Notes: generated by a model from the sequence alone, not told the origin. Positions 16,218-22,798 are shown, counted from the first letter of the stretch. The stretch is 28,645 nucleotides of DNA from a virus (IMGVR_UViG_3300045996_000274:1-28645); one strand, 5' to 3'. Program-made: numbers and translations.

Positions 16218-16437
16218 CAGTACTTTTTACAAGTTTGAGCGTGTAACCGAGGGCGTGGGCTAGGGCTACTGCGGTATAGAGTGAACAGCTGGCACTACCT
16301 GTGAAGATAGGGCGCATATTAGCCCGTTCTACGCCCGATAACTTACTTAGCCTGTTCTTACTTATCTCCGCAGATAAAGCCCCTAGATTCGCCTGTATTT
16401 GCTTTGCGTGTTCTTTCGCCTGTTGTATTGGTGTCAT
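16204..16437 (-). CDS. Short HTH DNA-binding protein
   Basis: 77 residues. Residues 27-70 match the XRE/antitoxin-like helix-turn-helix pattern: LSKLSGVERANMRPIFTG followed by a hydrophobic helix ending HALGYTLKLV. The N-terminus is a charged helix. It lies 2 bp from the gene before it. It may be a small regulator. No toxin gene of a recognised kind is adjacent. Confidence 0.65.
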   Translation of the reverse strand: MTPIQQAKEHAKQIQANLGALSAEISKNRLSKLSGVERANMRPIFTGSASCSLYTAVALAHALGYTLKLVKSTDDEK

Positions 16438-16439
16438 AG

Positions 16440-16637
16440 TTAGTTGTATATTCCGCTATTCAATTCGTTTAATAGTTGGGCCCGAGCTTGTTTTCTATTG
16501 CTCACATACAAAAGACCATAACCCAGAGCGTTACCCGTAGCATCTACAGCAAAGTATTTGGCTATTCTGTTTTTACGAGTATATCCGCTTTGCGGTATAA
16601 AGCGCGTGCCTTTTGGTAATCTTGTAATTGTTTTCAT
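16440..16637 (-). CDS. 65-aa basic unknown protein
   Basis: Basic, beginning MKTITRLPKGTRFIPQSGYT, with a beta-rich core (AKYFAVDATGNALGYGLLYV) and a helical C-terminus. It is the first gene after an AT-rich repeat and hairpin that separate it from the 95-aa gene, so it may have its own promoter. No domain recognised. Confidence 0.55.
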   Translation of the reverse strand: MKTITRLPKGTRFIPQSGYTRKNRIAKYFAVDATGNALGYGLLYVSNRKQARAQLLNELNSGIYN

Positions 16638-16663
16638 TTTTAATATATTTTAATATATTTTAA
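16637..16663. repeat. AT-only tandem 10-bp repeat
   Basis: Two and a half copies of the unit TTTTAATATA on the plus strand, directly before the 65-aa gene. It could be an UP-like element, an easily melted stretch or part of a weak promoter; I find no clear -7/-33 pair. Confidence 0.6.
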
Positions 16664-16697
16664 GCCCCTACTAACCTTTCGGCTTTCAGGGCATTAA
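16660..16697 (-). terminator. Possible terminator hairpin after the 95-aa gene
   Basis: On the minus strand a stem GCCCT / AGGGGC with one bulge, an internal loop, and an inner stem AGCC-GAAA-GGTT with a GAAA tetraloop; TTAA on both sides can extend it. It begins right after the TAG of the 95-aa gene. An AT-rich tract follows but not a clean T run, so termination strength is doubtful. Confidence 0.35.
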
Positions 16698-16699
16698 GC

Positions 16700-16987
16700 C
16701 TAGTTACTTACATACTGTTTGAAGTATTGCAGCAATGTTTTAAAATACCCGATGTATTTATTTTTTACAAAGTCATTAAATACTGTGTATTGTTCATTAA
16801 TTGGAGTGGTTATATCCATACCTAATGTCTTACAAGCTAAATCAGTAAATGAAAACAATTTATTATCAAGCCACTTGATATCACAATCTCTGAATTCTGA
16901 ATTATTAAGTTTATTTATTATATCCTCTATCGGGAATATTAAAGACATTGAAATAATAAAATTGTTTTTCGTGTTTGCTTGTGTCAT
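16700..16987 (-). CDS. AT-rich 95-aa protein, possible moron
   Basis: Rich in Asn, Lys, Ile and Phe; beginning MTQANTKNNFIISMSLIF, with two hydrophobic stretches (N-terminal IISMSLIFPIEDII and C-terminal YIGYFKTLLQYFKQYV) that are more likely amphipathic than membrane-spanning. By hand count of most of the gene, GC is only about 25%, far below the neighbours. It is isolated by 94 bp upstream, with a promoter-like pair, and 62 bp downstream, with a hairpin. That pattern fits an independently expressed acquired gene. Function unknown. Confidence 0.6.
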   Translation of the reverse strand: MTQANTKNNFIISMSLIFPIEDIINKLNNSEFRDCDIKWLDNKLFSFTDLACKTLGMDITTPINEQYTVFNDFVKNKYIGYFKTLLQYFKQYVSN

Positions 16988-17028
16988 TTTGCTTAATGTT
17001 TTATCTCTGCCTTATTGCTTCGATGTTG

Positions 17029-17059
17029 TAAAGATAAGCACTGGTTACGAAACCACCAA
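17029..17059 (-). promoter_or_regulatory. Candidate promoter for the 95-aa gene
   Basis: On the minus strand a TTG at 17059-17057, 20 nt, and then TATCTTTA (17036-17029), which matches seven of the eight positions of TAnnTTTG including free ones. The spacing fits Bacteroidota promoters. A small GGTT-ACGA-AACC inverted repeat lies between the two boxes. Confidence 0.35.
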
Positions 17060-17081
17060 CTATTCCAGTAAATATTTTTAA

Positions 17082-17711
17082 CTATTTTTTTGCTAGGGAT
17101 GCTTGAATTACCTCTGTACACAACTGCTCAGGTATGCGTGAACGGTCATAGCTACCACTCCTGCCTTGTGTACCTGTCTTGCTACCTCTAGGTGCTGGTT
17201 GATGGTGGCAAGCCTTGTTCCCGTTATGACATTGCGGCCGTGGCGTCCAGTTAGCATTATTAGTCCATATATCGGTCGGTTTAGCCCTGTCATCTCCGTA
17301 TTGGCAGTACCATACTGTGTGACGTGTGAATGACTGCATGAAGGGCATCTTACGTAGCATACCTCTAGGATTCTCAATGTAGAATACTATGTTAGGATTG
17401 ATGGCTAAGTATTGTTTGATTAGCCCGATAAAGTGCTGATTCACCTCATCGCATTTCTTAGCGTATTCTGTTTTAGGTTCTACGCCGTTCCTGTGGTGGC
17501 TAATTGCCGCTATAGTGTAAGTAGTACAATCAGGGCTTGCCCATATCATATCAGGGATGAATGGTATATCGGATAGCTGTAGCGTACCTATGTCAGTAAT
17601 TAGGTCTATTCCATCATATCCATTCCAGTCCACCGAGAACACTTCATGGCTCTTTGATTCACCTGCCTTACCTATCGACCTGCTGCCTGCGAATAGTTCT
17701 AGTATCTTCAT
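17082..17711 (-). CDS. Compact DNA cytosine-C5 methyltransferase-like protein
   Basis: 209 residues. Motif I is LELFAGSRSIG (residues 4-14, SAM binding), an acidic loop residue is in VFSVDWNG, motif IV is ASPDCTTYT (58-66) with C62 in the place of the catalytic cysteine, and YIENPRGML (111-119) matches the ENV motif. It is about half the length of a normal C5 methyltransferase and has no clear target recognition domain; the last 70 residues are basic with HH/CH pairs. Such short forms are common in phages. It probably methylates phage DNA against host restriction. Confidence 0.75.
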   Translation of the reverse strand: MKILELFAGSRSIGKAGESKSHEVFSVDWNGYDGIDLITDIGTLQLSDIPFIPDMIWASPDCTTYTIAAISHHRNGVEPKTEYAKKCDEVNQHFIGLIKQYLAINPNIVFYIENPRGMLRKMPFMQSFTRHTVWYCQYGDDRAKPTDIWTNNANWTPRPQCHNGNKACHHQPAPRGSKTGTQGRSGSYDRSRIPEQLCTEVIQASLAKK

Positions 17712-17743
17712 AATTCCTTTATTTTAAATTCTATTATTGGGGG

Positions 17744-18214
17744 TTATATTTTCATGTAAGTAATCCAATGTGTCTTACCGTGCCTACCTGAAGTGTGACC
17801 GAATAGGGGATTGATCGGGCATAATTCTAAGACCTCGGATAGCTTAACATCTGTTTCATTCCATTTGAATATTAATACACCGTGTGGTTTCAATACCCGT
17901 AAGCATTCACAGAACCCATCGGCAATATCTTGTTGCCACCCATCAGTTAGTCTGCCATACTTTTTAGCCATCCATGAATTAGCCCCTAGTGATGTCATGT
18001 GCGGCGGGTCAAAAACTACAAGGTTAAACGTGTCGTCATCGAATTGTAAGGATGTGAAATCCATTTCTACGTCTGGCTGGATGGATAAGGTACGGCCATC
18101 GCATAAAGTGTCTGTAAGGGTACGCTTATCACCGTAAATGACATTCGGGTGCTGTTTGTTAAACCAAAACATCTTTGAGCCGCAGCACGGGTCTAGTATT
18201 ACTTTATCTTCCAT
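17744..18214 (-). CDS. DNA methyltransferase-like protein with DPPH motif
   Basis: 156 residues from the ATG at 18214 (MEDKVILDPCCGSKMFWF); a start 11 codons earlier would overlap the micro-protein gene more. SAM-binding motif I is ILDPCCGSKMF (6-16) and the catalytic motif is VVFDPPHMTS (66-75). DPPH replaces the usual DPPY of N6-adenine or N4-cytosine methyltransferases. A later motif ECLRVLKPHGVLIFKW matches the strand/helix of class I methyltransferases. No target recognition domain is seen. It is 32 bp upstream of the cytosine methyltransferase. Confidence 0.75.
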   Translation of the reverse strand: MEDKVILDPCCGSKMFWFNKQHPNVIYGDKRTLTDTLCDGRTLSIQPDVEMDFTSLQFDDDTFNLVVFDPPHMTSLGANSWMAKKYGRLTDGWQQDIADGFCECLRVLKPHGVLIFKWNETDVKLSEVLELCPINPLFGHTSGRHGKTHWITYMKI

Positions 18215-18303
18215 GTTATGTTTATTAGTGTACCTACAAGAAAACATAAGCTACCCGCTATGTAAAATATGTTCGCTGCGTTACGTGTGATAAATTCCTT
18301 CAT
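18199..18303 (-). CDS. 34-aa single-pass membrane micro-protein
   Basis: A complete frame from ATG at 18303 (MKEFITRNAANIFYIAGSL) to TAA, ending in WKIK. Residues 11-29 form one hydrophobic helix, with basic residues at both ends. It fills most of the gap before the methyltransferase and overlaps its start by 16 bp. It resembles in form, not in sequence, the micro-proteins at 27979-28267. Confidence 0.5.
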   Translation of the reverse strand: MKEFITRNAANIFYIAGSLCFLVGTLINITWKIK

Positions 18304-18330
18304 ATCATTAATTTTTAGTATTCGCTTATT

Positions 18331-18705
18331 TCAATGGAGTGTTAAGTTGAACTCAATACGTGGATTCAACGAATCAATGTGCTTAGTTGCTACAATACGG
18401 TAGCATAATTTATCATTCATTATCGCACCGCATGACTGTAGGCTGTCTAACAGTATCTTAAAACAACCATCAAGGTCTTGGCGCGGGTTCTTTAGGTAAA
18501 CGTCAACCTCAATACTAAACTTATCGTTAATACCTTTGTTCCTATATACATCGCATTGTGCCCAAAATGAACGCTCATAGTCCTTTACTACCGTTGATTT
18601 ATAAAAGCCGCCTTGCTTAGTAGTTTTATATTGGTTGCTTTTACTAGGTATCGCACCTATAATTATTTGGGTACGGCCTAACCATTCGCCCTTAGAAGGT
18701 TTCAT
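18331..18705 (-). CDS. rusA: RusA-like Holliday junction resolvase
   Basis: 124 residues. It should cut four-way junctions made in recombination or replication. The family pattern is present: IGAIPSKSNQYK near the N-terminus, and the metal-binding aspartates in RQDLDGCFKILLDSL (D77 and D79) and AIMND (D98). The length is normal for RusA (about 120). It overlaps the dnaB gene by 14 bp, so both are expressed together. Confidence 0.88.
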   Translation of the reverse strand: MKPSKGEWLGRTQIIIGAIPSKSNQYKTTKQGGFYKSTVVKDYERSFWAQCDVYRNKGINDKFSIEVDVYLKNPRQDLDGCFKILLDSLQSCGAIMNDKLCYRIVATKHIDSLNPRIEFNLTLH

Positions 18706-20125
18706 TATTGTATATTGATTGTGCTGCCTGAGTTAATGCCGGGCTAAATGCTTTGAAAGAACTATAGGAATTAACCTCGTTTGGATCGACAAACTTTTGT
18801 ATTGCTCCCAGAAATACTACCTCTATCTCATCTGTTTGCCCGTTCCTGTGCTTACGCACTACAAGCCATGTTTTAGCATTCTCATGATGAATAAATACTA
18901 CTATGTCTGCATCCTGTTCTATTGCTCCTGATTCCCGCAAATCGGATAACTCAGGTTTACGCTTTGCCGCATCTATACCCCTATTCATCTGAGATAACAC
19001 CAGCATAGGCACTTCGCAATCTTTAGCACACACCTTTAAACATCTGCTCATTTCTGCTATTTGCTGTTCACGATTCTTTTGCCTGCTATCCTGCACACTA
19101 GCTAACTGTAGATAGTCAATTGCCACTAATCCTATCTTTCCTTTGCGTTTATACGACTTAACCTTACTACATATCCTTTGAATGGAATTACCCGCCCTAT
19201 CGTCAATGTAAATGGGCAAAGAAGCTATGTATGATGCTGAGGCATTAAATGTCTTTTGTTCCTGTGGGTTAAATTCACCTGTTTTTATCTTTTCTAAAGG
19301 TATTTGGCTGTGGTTTGAAATTAACCTTTGAACTAATTGGTTTCGGCTCATTTCAAGGCTAAAGAACAATACACCTATCCCAGACATAGCAGCCGCTAAT
19401 ACATGATGCAATACTAAGGCGGTCTTACCTTGTGATGGCCTAGCCGCCAATATAACTAAATCAGTATCCTGCCATCCTTTAGTTAACTGGTCAAGCATAT
19501 AGATGCCAGTAGGCACACCCATAAACTTTTTCTTACCGCTCTGTAAATCATCAATATCATTCATTACGTCCTTTACAGCTTCATTGATATGGGCAATAGT
19601 ATCAGCATCACCAATGTTATTAAGCTGGCTTATTTCGTATTCATGTGAACCCAACAAATCAAATACATCAGAACTATCATCGTAGGCATCCCCTATGGTT
19701 TGCCCGGATATACGTATAAGTTCGCGTTGTATGTATTTTTCCATTACAATACGTGCGTGCGCCTCTACGTGTGCAGCGCTTACAACATCCCTAGTAATTT
19801 GAGCCATGTAATACATGCCACCCGATATTTCAAGCTCATTTGTTTTACCTAATTGCTCGGCTATTGTAAGTATATCTATTGCTTTGCCAGCAGTATGTAG
19901 GGTAATAAGGGCGTTATATATCCTTTGGTTTTGATCTACATAGAAGCATTCAGGCTTGGGTATTATATCCATTATATCCTGAATTCTCTCCTTTTCCATC
20001 AGCAAAGCACCTATTATTGCTTCCTCTAATTTAACCGCCTGAGGGGGCACTTTACCAAAAACAAGGGTTGTTAAATCAGGTTTCCGTGTACGGGCGTTAC
20101 CAAAATCTTTTTTAATGTCAGTCAT
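18692..20125 (-). CDS. dnaB: Replicative DNA helicase, DnaB family
   Basis: 477 residues. A hexameric helicase that opens the fork. The N-terminal domain (about 25-125) has EEAIIGALLM and the usual QRIYNAL pattern. The RecA-like domain has Walker A ARPSQGKT (228-235), the FFSLEMS segment (254-260) and Walker B GLVAIDYLQL (332-341), followed by Q-rich SQMNRGID and RESGAIEQDADIV. All expected motifs are intact. It follows the initiator gene by 1 bp. No loader or primase gene is seen next to it, so host primase is probably recruited. Confidence 0.95.
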   Translation of the reverse strand: MTDIKKDFGNARTRKPDLTTLVFGKVPPQAVKLEEAIIGALLMEKERIQDIMDIIPKPECFYVDQNQRIYNALITLHTAGKAIDILTIAEQLGKTNELEISGGMYYMAQITRDVVSAAHVEAHARIVMEKYIQRELIRISGQTIGDAYDDSSDVFDLLGSHEYEISQLNNIGDADTIAHINEAVKDVMNDIDDLQSGKKKFMGVPTGIYMLDQLTKGWQDTDLVILAARPSQGKTALVLHHVLAAAMSGIGVLFFSLEMSRNQLVQRLISNHSQIPLEKIKTGEFNPQEQKTFNASASYIASLPIYIDDRAGNSIQRICSKVKSYKRKGKIGLVAIDYLQLASVQDSRQKNREQQIAEMSRCLKVCAKDCEVPMLVLSQMNRGIDAAKRKPELSDLRESGAIEQDADIVVFIHHENAKTWLVVRKHRNGQTDEIEVVFLGAIQKFVDPNEVNSYSSFKAFSPALTQAAQSIYNNETF

Positions 20126-20126
20126 G

Positions 20127-20816
20127 TTATTTCCTCCTACTTATCCAGTCTATCAATGTATAATAAACTGATATGTTTTTAGTGAGCAATGGTTTCCAAT
20201 TGTGCATTTGAATTAAAGTGTCAGTTATTATGTTTTTATCATATTTAGCGAATATAGTATCGAACTGAGTAGGAGTTAATTGGTCTTTAAGTTTACATAC
20301 TTGAGGTGCTTTATCTTTCAACCAAACATTAAATTTTTTATAGCTCTCACTTTCGCCGACAGGCGGTATATCCTTCCCTTCCTTTACTCCTTCCCTTCCC
20401 TTCCCTTCCCCTTGATCTTGCACAAGAGGCGTGGGGCACGCGTCAACCACGTGTGGGGCACGCGTCGAAGTTGTTGATAATGAAGGAATTGGTAATAAAC
20501 TTTCAGTTTCCCTATTATTTATTACTTGATGGTCTTTAAATTTAGGAATATATCCATATGTTTGCCCTTCATGCTCATATTTTATTATGAATCCACTTTC
20601 AGAAAGAGCTGAAAGAACCTTATCAAAGTCTACCGAATCGAATGGTAATACATCCAATTTTATAGAATTTGGCCTCCATTTAAACCTCCCTTCACGATCA
20701 GCAATACACCACAGTCCTACATAGGCAATCCTTAAGGGTAGCTTATATTTCTTTTCAGCATTGAATAGATCCTCATGCTTGAAAAATTCGGGTTTTACAG
20801 TCCTGATCCTACCCAT
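20127..20816 (-). CDS. Replication initiator-like protein
   Basis: 229 residues. The N-terminal domain (about 1-105) is a winged-helix type found in phage replication proteins: MGRIRTVKPEFFKHEDLF, LRIAYVGLWCIADREGRFKW, then VLSALSESGFIIKY. Residues about 105-155 are a low-complexity linker with many Gly, Lys and Glu, encoded by a repeat- and G-rich stretch. The C-terminal part (160-229) is helical and could recruit the helicase, as in lambda O or DnaD-like proteins. Its place directly before dnaB supports an origin-binding or helicase-loading role. The linker coding sequence probably holds the origin. Confidence 0.8.
   Translation of the reverse strand: MGRIRTVKPEFFKHEDLFNAEKKYKLPLRIAYVGLWCIADREGRFKWRPNSIKLDVLPFDSVDFDKVLSALSESGFIIKYEHEGQTYGYIPKFKDHQVINNRETESLLPIPSLSTTSTRAPHVVDACPTPLVQDQGEGKGREGVKEGKDIPPVGESESYKKFNVWLKDKAPQVCKLKDQLTPTQFDTIFAKYDKNIITDTLIQMHNWKPLLTKNISVYYTLIDWISRRK
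20371..20414. repeat. Homopurine tract with G-quadruplex potential
   Basis: On the minus strand a purine run with GGGG, GGG, GGG and GGG separated by AA (about 20394-20413), followed by more GGA/GGG groups. Four G runs with 2-nt loops meet the simple G-quadruplex rule. It encodes the Gly/Lys/Glu-rich linker of the initiator and lies beside the iterons. Confidence 0.75.
20431..20466. repeat. Two 14-bp iteron-like direct repeats (candidate origin)
   Basis: GTGGGGCACGCGTC occurs exactly at 20431-20444 and 20453-20466, a period of 22 bp, about two turns of DNA. The period is not a multiple of three, so the copies are translated in different frames, which argues for selection on the DNA. Very GC-rich in an AT-rich genome. 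Placement in the linker of the initiator gene is like lambda ori in gene O. Confidence 0.7.
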
Positions 20817-20819
20817 AAG

Positions 20820-21164
20820 TTATAATCTATTTGGGTTAGATTCTATTTTTCTTACAATTGCCCTAGTTCGAGCAACATTCATCATGCCCATAAAGTAGGC
20901 ATCATAGTTTTCCATTTCTAGATATGTAGCAGCTATATTATTTAAATGCGCTGCCAATCTCTTGAGAGTTGGTAAGGTAAAATCAGTTAATTCGTTTCGG
21001 GAAGATAAGAAGTGTATAAATCCTTTTACACTTGACGGCTTAGCCGTTATAACTTCAGATGCAGCAAGTAAGAATGTATCAAACCCATCATAGTTTTGAT
21101 ATTGGTTCTTTAGCTGAGAATATACAACATCTGCTGGTTGCTCTTGTTGCTGTTGTTTAGCCAT
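20820..21164 (-). CDS. 114-aa protein upstream of the initiator
   Basis: Begins MAKQQQQEQPADVVYSQLK; the rest is helical (ASEVITAKPSSVKGFIHFL, LPTLKRLAAHLNNIAATYL). No cysteine or membrane segment. It is 3 bp from the initiator gene and is the first gene after the structured terminator-like element, so it opens the replication operon. A helper in replication initiation is inferred from position only. Confidence 0.65.
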   Translation of the reverse strand: MAKQQQQEQPADVVYSQLKNQYQNYDGFDTFLLAASEVITAKPSSVKGFIHFLSSRNELTDFTLPTLKRLAAHLNNIAATYLEMENYDAYFMGMMNVARTRAIVRKIESNPNRL

Positions 21165-21174
21165 TTTATAAATT

Positions 21175-21224
21175 AAAAAAACCTGTTGGGTTCAGTGGTC
21201 GCATCACATCCCCCTACAGGTTTT
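21175..21224 (-). terminator. Structured rho-independent terminator or attenuator
   Basis: On the minus strand the arms AAAACCTGT / ACAGGTTTT (9 bp) enclose 29 nt that can fold into inner pairs (GGG/CCC and GTG/CAC or GTGAT/ACCAC with a wobble), and the 3' arm runs into seven Ts (21181-21175). It lies 11 nt before the ATG of the 114-aa gene, so it either ends the upstream transcript or controls entry into the replication genes. Confidence 0.7.
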
Positions 21225-21236
21225 AAATGTCTAGTT

Positions 21237-21253
21237 ACGGTATGCGACACCGT
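21237..21253 (-). promoter_or_regulatory. Upstream hairpin with loop complementary to the terminator loop
   Basis: Stem ACGGT / ACCGT (5 bp) with the 7-nt loop GTCGCAT on the minus strand; CTA/TAG can extend it past a bulge. The loop is the exact reverse complement of ATGCGAC, which forms the apical loop of the terminator hairpin 37-43 nt downstream. The two could pair as kissing loops. Confidence 0.55.
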
Positions 21254-21276
21254 TAGAGTAAAATTACTAAATAAAT

Positions 21277-21825
21277 TTAATTATTAAACTTATTATTAAA
21301 AGTAAAAATAAAGTTTTTTAGTTTTAGACTATTGCCATTTAAATGATTATAAATAGCATACTTACTAACCCCAAATTGAGAACAACACAGACTAACAGAA
21401 TCGTAACTTCTTATCATGTTCCCAGCTAAATCAAATTGATATACTTTTCTACTCCGACTCGTTACCTTACCTTTTAAATTAACAGGCTTCCTATTTAAAA
21501 CACGATAGGAGTGTAAGTTGTTTTCAGATGATGTACACCAATCTAAATTTGAAACATGATTGTTTGTCTTTATGCCATCCTTATGGTTAACAGTATATTT
21601 ATCTTCAGGGTTTGGTAAAAAAGCTAATGCCACTAACCGATGGTGTCTCAGGCATTTTTTCTTATCTCCTAATTTTACATGAAAATAATAATATCCTGTC
21701 GTACCAACCATAGCTTTAACTGGTCTCTCAAATTCACCTTTTTTATATTTTACATTCCCCCAAGTACTTATATAGTATTTCCCATTCAATCCGTCTATTT
21801 CAGCCCAAATTTCTTTATTTAACAT
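21277..21825 (-). CDS. HNH homing endonuclease (NUMOD4-HNH-NUMOD1)
   Basis: 182 residues. Order of domains: NUMOD4 (EIWAEIDGLNGKYYISTWG, 5-23), HNH (HHRLVALAFLPNP, then VNHKDGIKTNNHVSNLDWC, 79-97) and a C-terminal NUMOD1-like DNA-binding helix (about 128-170, VYQFDLAGNMIRSYDSV). Free-standing; both neighbouring genes are complete, so there is no sign of an intron or intein. More AT-rich than its neighbours, which fits recent arrival. It should cut related phage genomes that lack it and so spread between them. Confidence 0.88.
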   Translation of the reverse strand: MLNKEIWAEIDGLNGKYYISTWGNVKYKKGEFERPVKAMVGTTGYYYFHVKLGDKKKCLRHHRLVALAFLPNPEDKYTVNHKDGIKTNNHVSNLDWCTSSENNLHSYRVLNRKPVNLKGKVTSRSRKVYQFDLAGNMIRSYDSVSLCCSQFGVSKYAIYNHLNGNSLKLKNFIFTFNNKFNN

Positions 21826-21848
21826 TATAACAATTTTACATTAAAACA

Positions 21849-22244
21849 TCAAAATGGCAGGTCATTATTTGTATAATCTAAAGGCTTAATTGAACTTTGT
21901 TGGCCTAATAATTCCTTATCCGCCTCATTACTATTAGCCGAATAGCTTGTACCACCCGCACCATCTTTTTCTAACTTCCAGCATTGTATAGACAGAAACA
22001 CACCTTCTTTATCACCCTTAGACCATTCACGGCCACGCAGGTTAATGTGTGCCGCTACTTGATCTCCCTCTTTGTAGCTGTCAAGCATCGACATTTTAGC
22101 CTCTGCTACTTCCATCTCAAATACCTGTGGGTACTGTTCCTGTGTCTTGATACGGAACTTACGAGACTTATATACCTTGTCGTTGTACGGTCTTTCTTCT
22201 ACCGGGCTAATTTTGGTGATTACACCTTTCAATTGATCGCTCAT
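21849..22244 (-). CDS. DUF3127-like single-strand-binding-like protein
   Basis: 131 residues. The beginning LKGVITKISPVEER and the strands KSRKFRIKTQEQYPQVFEME and DQVAAHINLRGREW match DUF3127, an OB-fold family common in Bacteroidota and their phages. The C-terminal tail is Ser/Asn/Asp-rich and ends in NNDLPF, like the acidic tail of SSB that binds replication partners. It probably coats ssDNA during replication or recombination. It lies between the recombination and replication genes. Confidence 0.8.
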   Translation of the reverse strand: MSDQLKGVITKISPVEERPYNDKVYKSRKFRIKTQEQYPQVFEMEVAEAKMSMLDSYKEGDQVAAHINLRGREWSKGDKEGVFLSIQCWKLEKDGAGGTSYSANSNEADKELLGQQSSIKPLDYTNNDLPF

Positions 22245-22259
22245 TTTTATTTTGTTTAG

Positions 22260-22562
22260 TTAAATGTTAGTGGGAGTTGTAAGGGATGATATTGATTGTT
22301 TGATGTTGTCTATATTCTTGATTATAGCGTCTACATCAGTCTTAAGTGACGGGTTAGGGTCATTGTACATTGACACGAATAGTAAGTCTGCCTTAGCCTT
22401 TACAAGTTCGTTATGTGCGCGTTCAATCAAATGTGGCGTGTGCGTATTTTCAAGGTGTGCTATAGCATTGCATACATCATCATACATATCTGGAGTTGCG
22501 GCTATTACGTCACCTGAACCGAGTTTGTTCTCATAATCTTTGAGAATGTGTAGTATATTCAT
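22260..22562 (-). CDS. 100-aa helical unknown protein
   Basis: Helical throughout (MNILHILKDYENKLG, YDDVCNAIAHLENTHTPHLI, then TDVDAIIKNIDNIKQSI). One cysteine, no membrane segment. Its start overlaps the preceding stop by 4 bp. It sits just before the SSB-like gene but has no recognised domain. Confidence 0.6.
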   Translation of the reverse strand: MNILHILKDYENKLGSGDVIAATPDMYDDVCNAIAHLENTHTPHLIERAHNELVKAKADLLFVSMYNDPNPSLKTDVDAIIKNIDNIKQSISSLTTPTNI

Positions 22563-22798
22563 TTGTAAATTTGTTTAAGCGTTTCATAAGACGGTACTTT
22601 ATTTTGTTTGATGCAGTAATCGGCATATCCAACCATATCCTCGCAGGTATAGGTGTCTTCGTCTGACCAAATGCCAACAAAGTTACCTTTCATATCGTAT
22701 ATGGTTTCTACGCTTCTTATCGGGTAATCCTCGCCACTCCCCCTATTCTCTTTAATGATTACTACCGTTTCTACTTTAATTTTTTTATCAGGCTTCAT
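22559..22798 (-). CDS. 79-aa unknown protein
   Basis: A beta-rich start (KVETVVIIKENRGSGEDYP, VETIYDMKGNFVGIWSDE) followed by a helical end with two cysteines. A small alpha/beta domain; no family recognised. 6 bp after the preceding gene and overlapping the next by 4 bp. Confidence 0.6.
   Translation of the reverse strand: MKPDKKIKVETVVIIKENRGSGEDYPIRSVETIYDMKGNFVGIWSDEDTYTCEDMVGYADYCIKQNKVPSYETLKQIYK

Noticed and set aside
14176-16437. Toxin-antitoxin modules around the XRE and HTH proteins.
   Set aside because: The neighbouring small proteins show no RelE, HipA, VapC or other toxin motif that I can recognise.
17108-17377. An 89-codon minus-strand frame.
   Set aside because: It is fully inside the C5 methyltransferase gene, whose motifs are clear in the other frame.
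20431-20466. CRISPR-like direct repeats.
   Set aside because: Only two copies, 14 bp with an 8-bp spacer, inside a coding gene; no cas genes.
21182-21224. A tRNA-like stretch (GGTTCA and a CCCCCTACAGG end).
   Set aside because: There is no anticodon arm, D arm or full acceptor pairing; the sequence is explained by a hairpin with a T run.
21277-21825. A group I intron around the HNH gene.
   Set aside because: Both flanking genes have complete starts and stops and proper C-termini, so nothing is interrupted.
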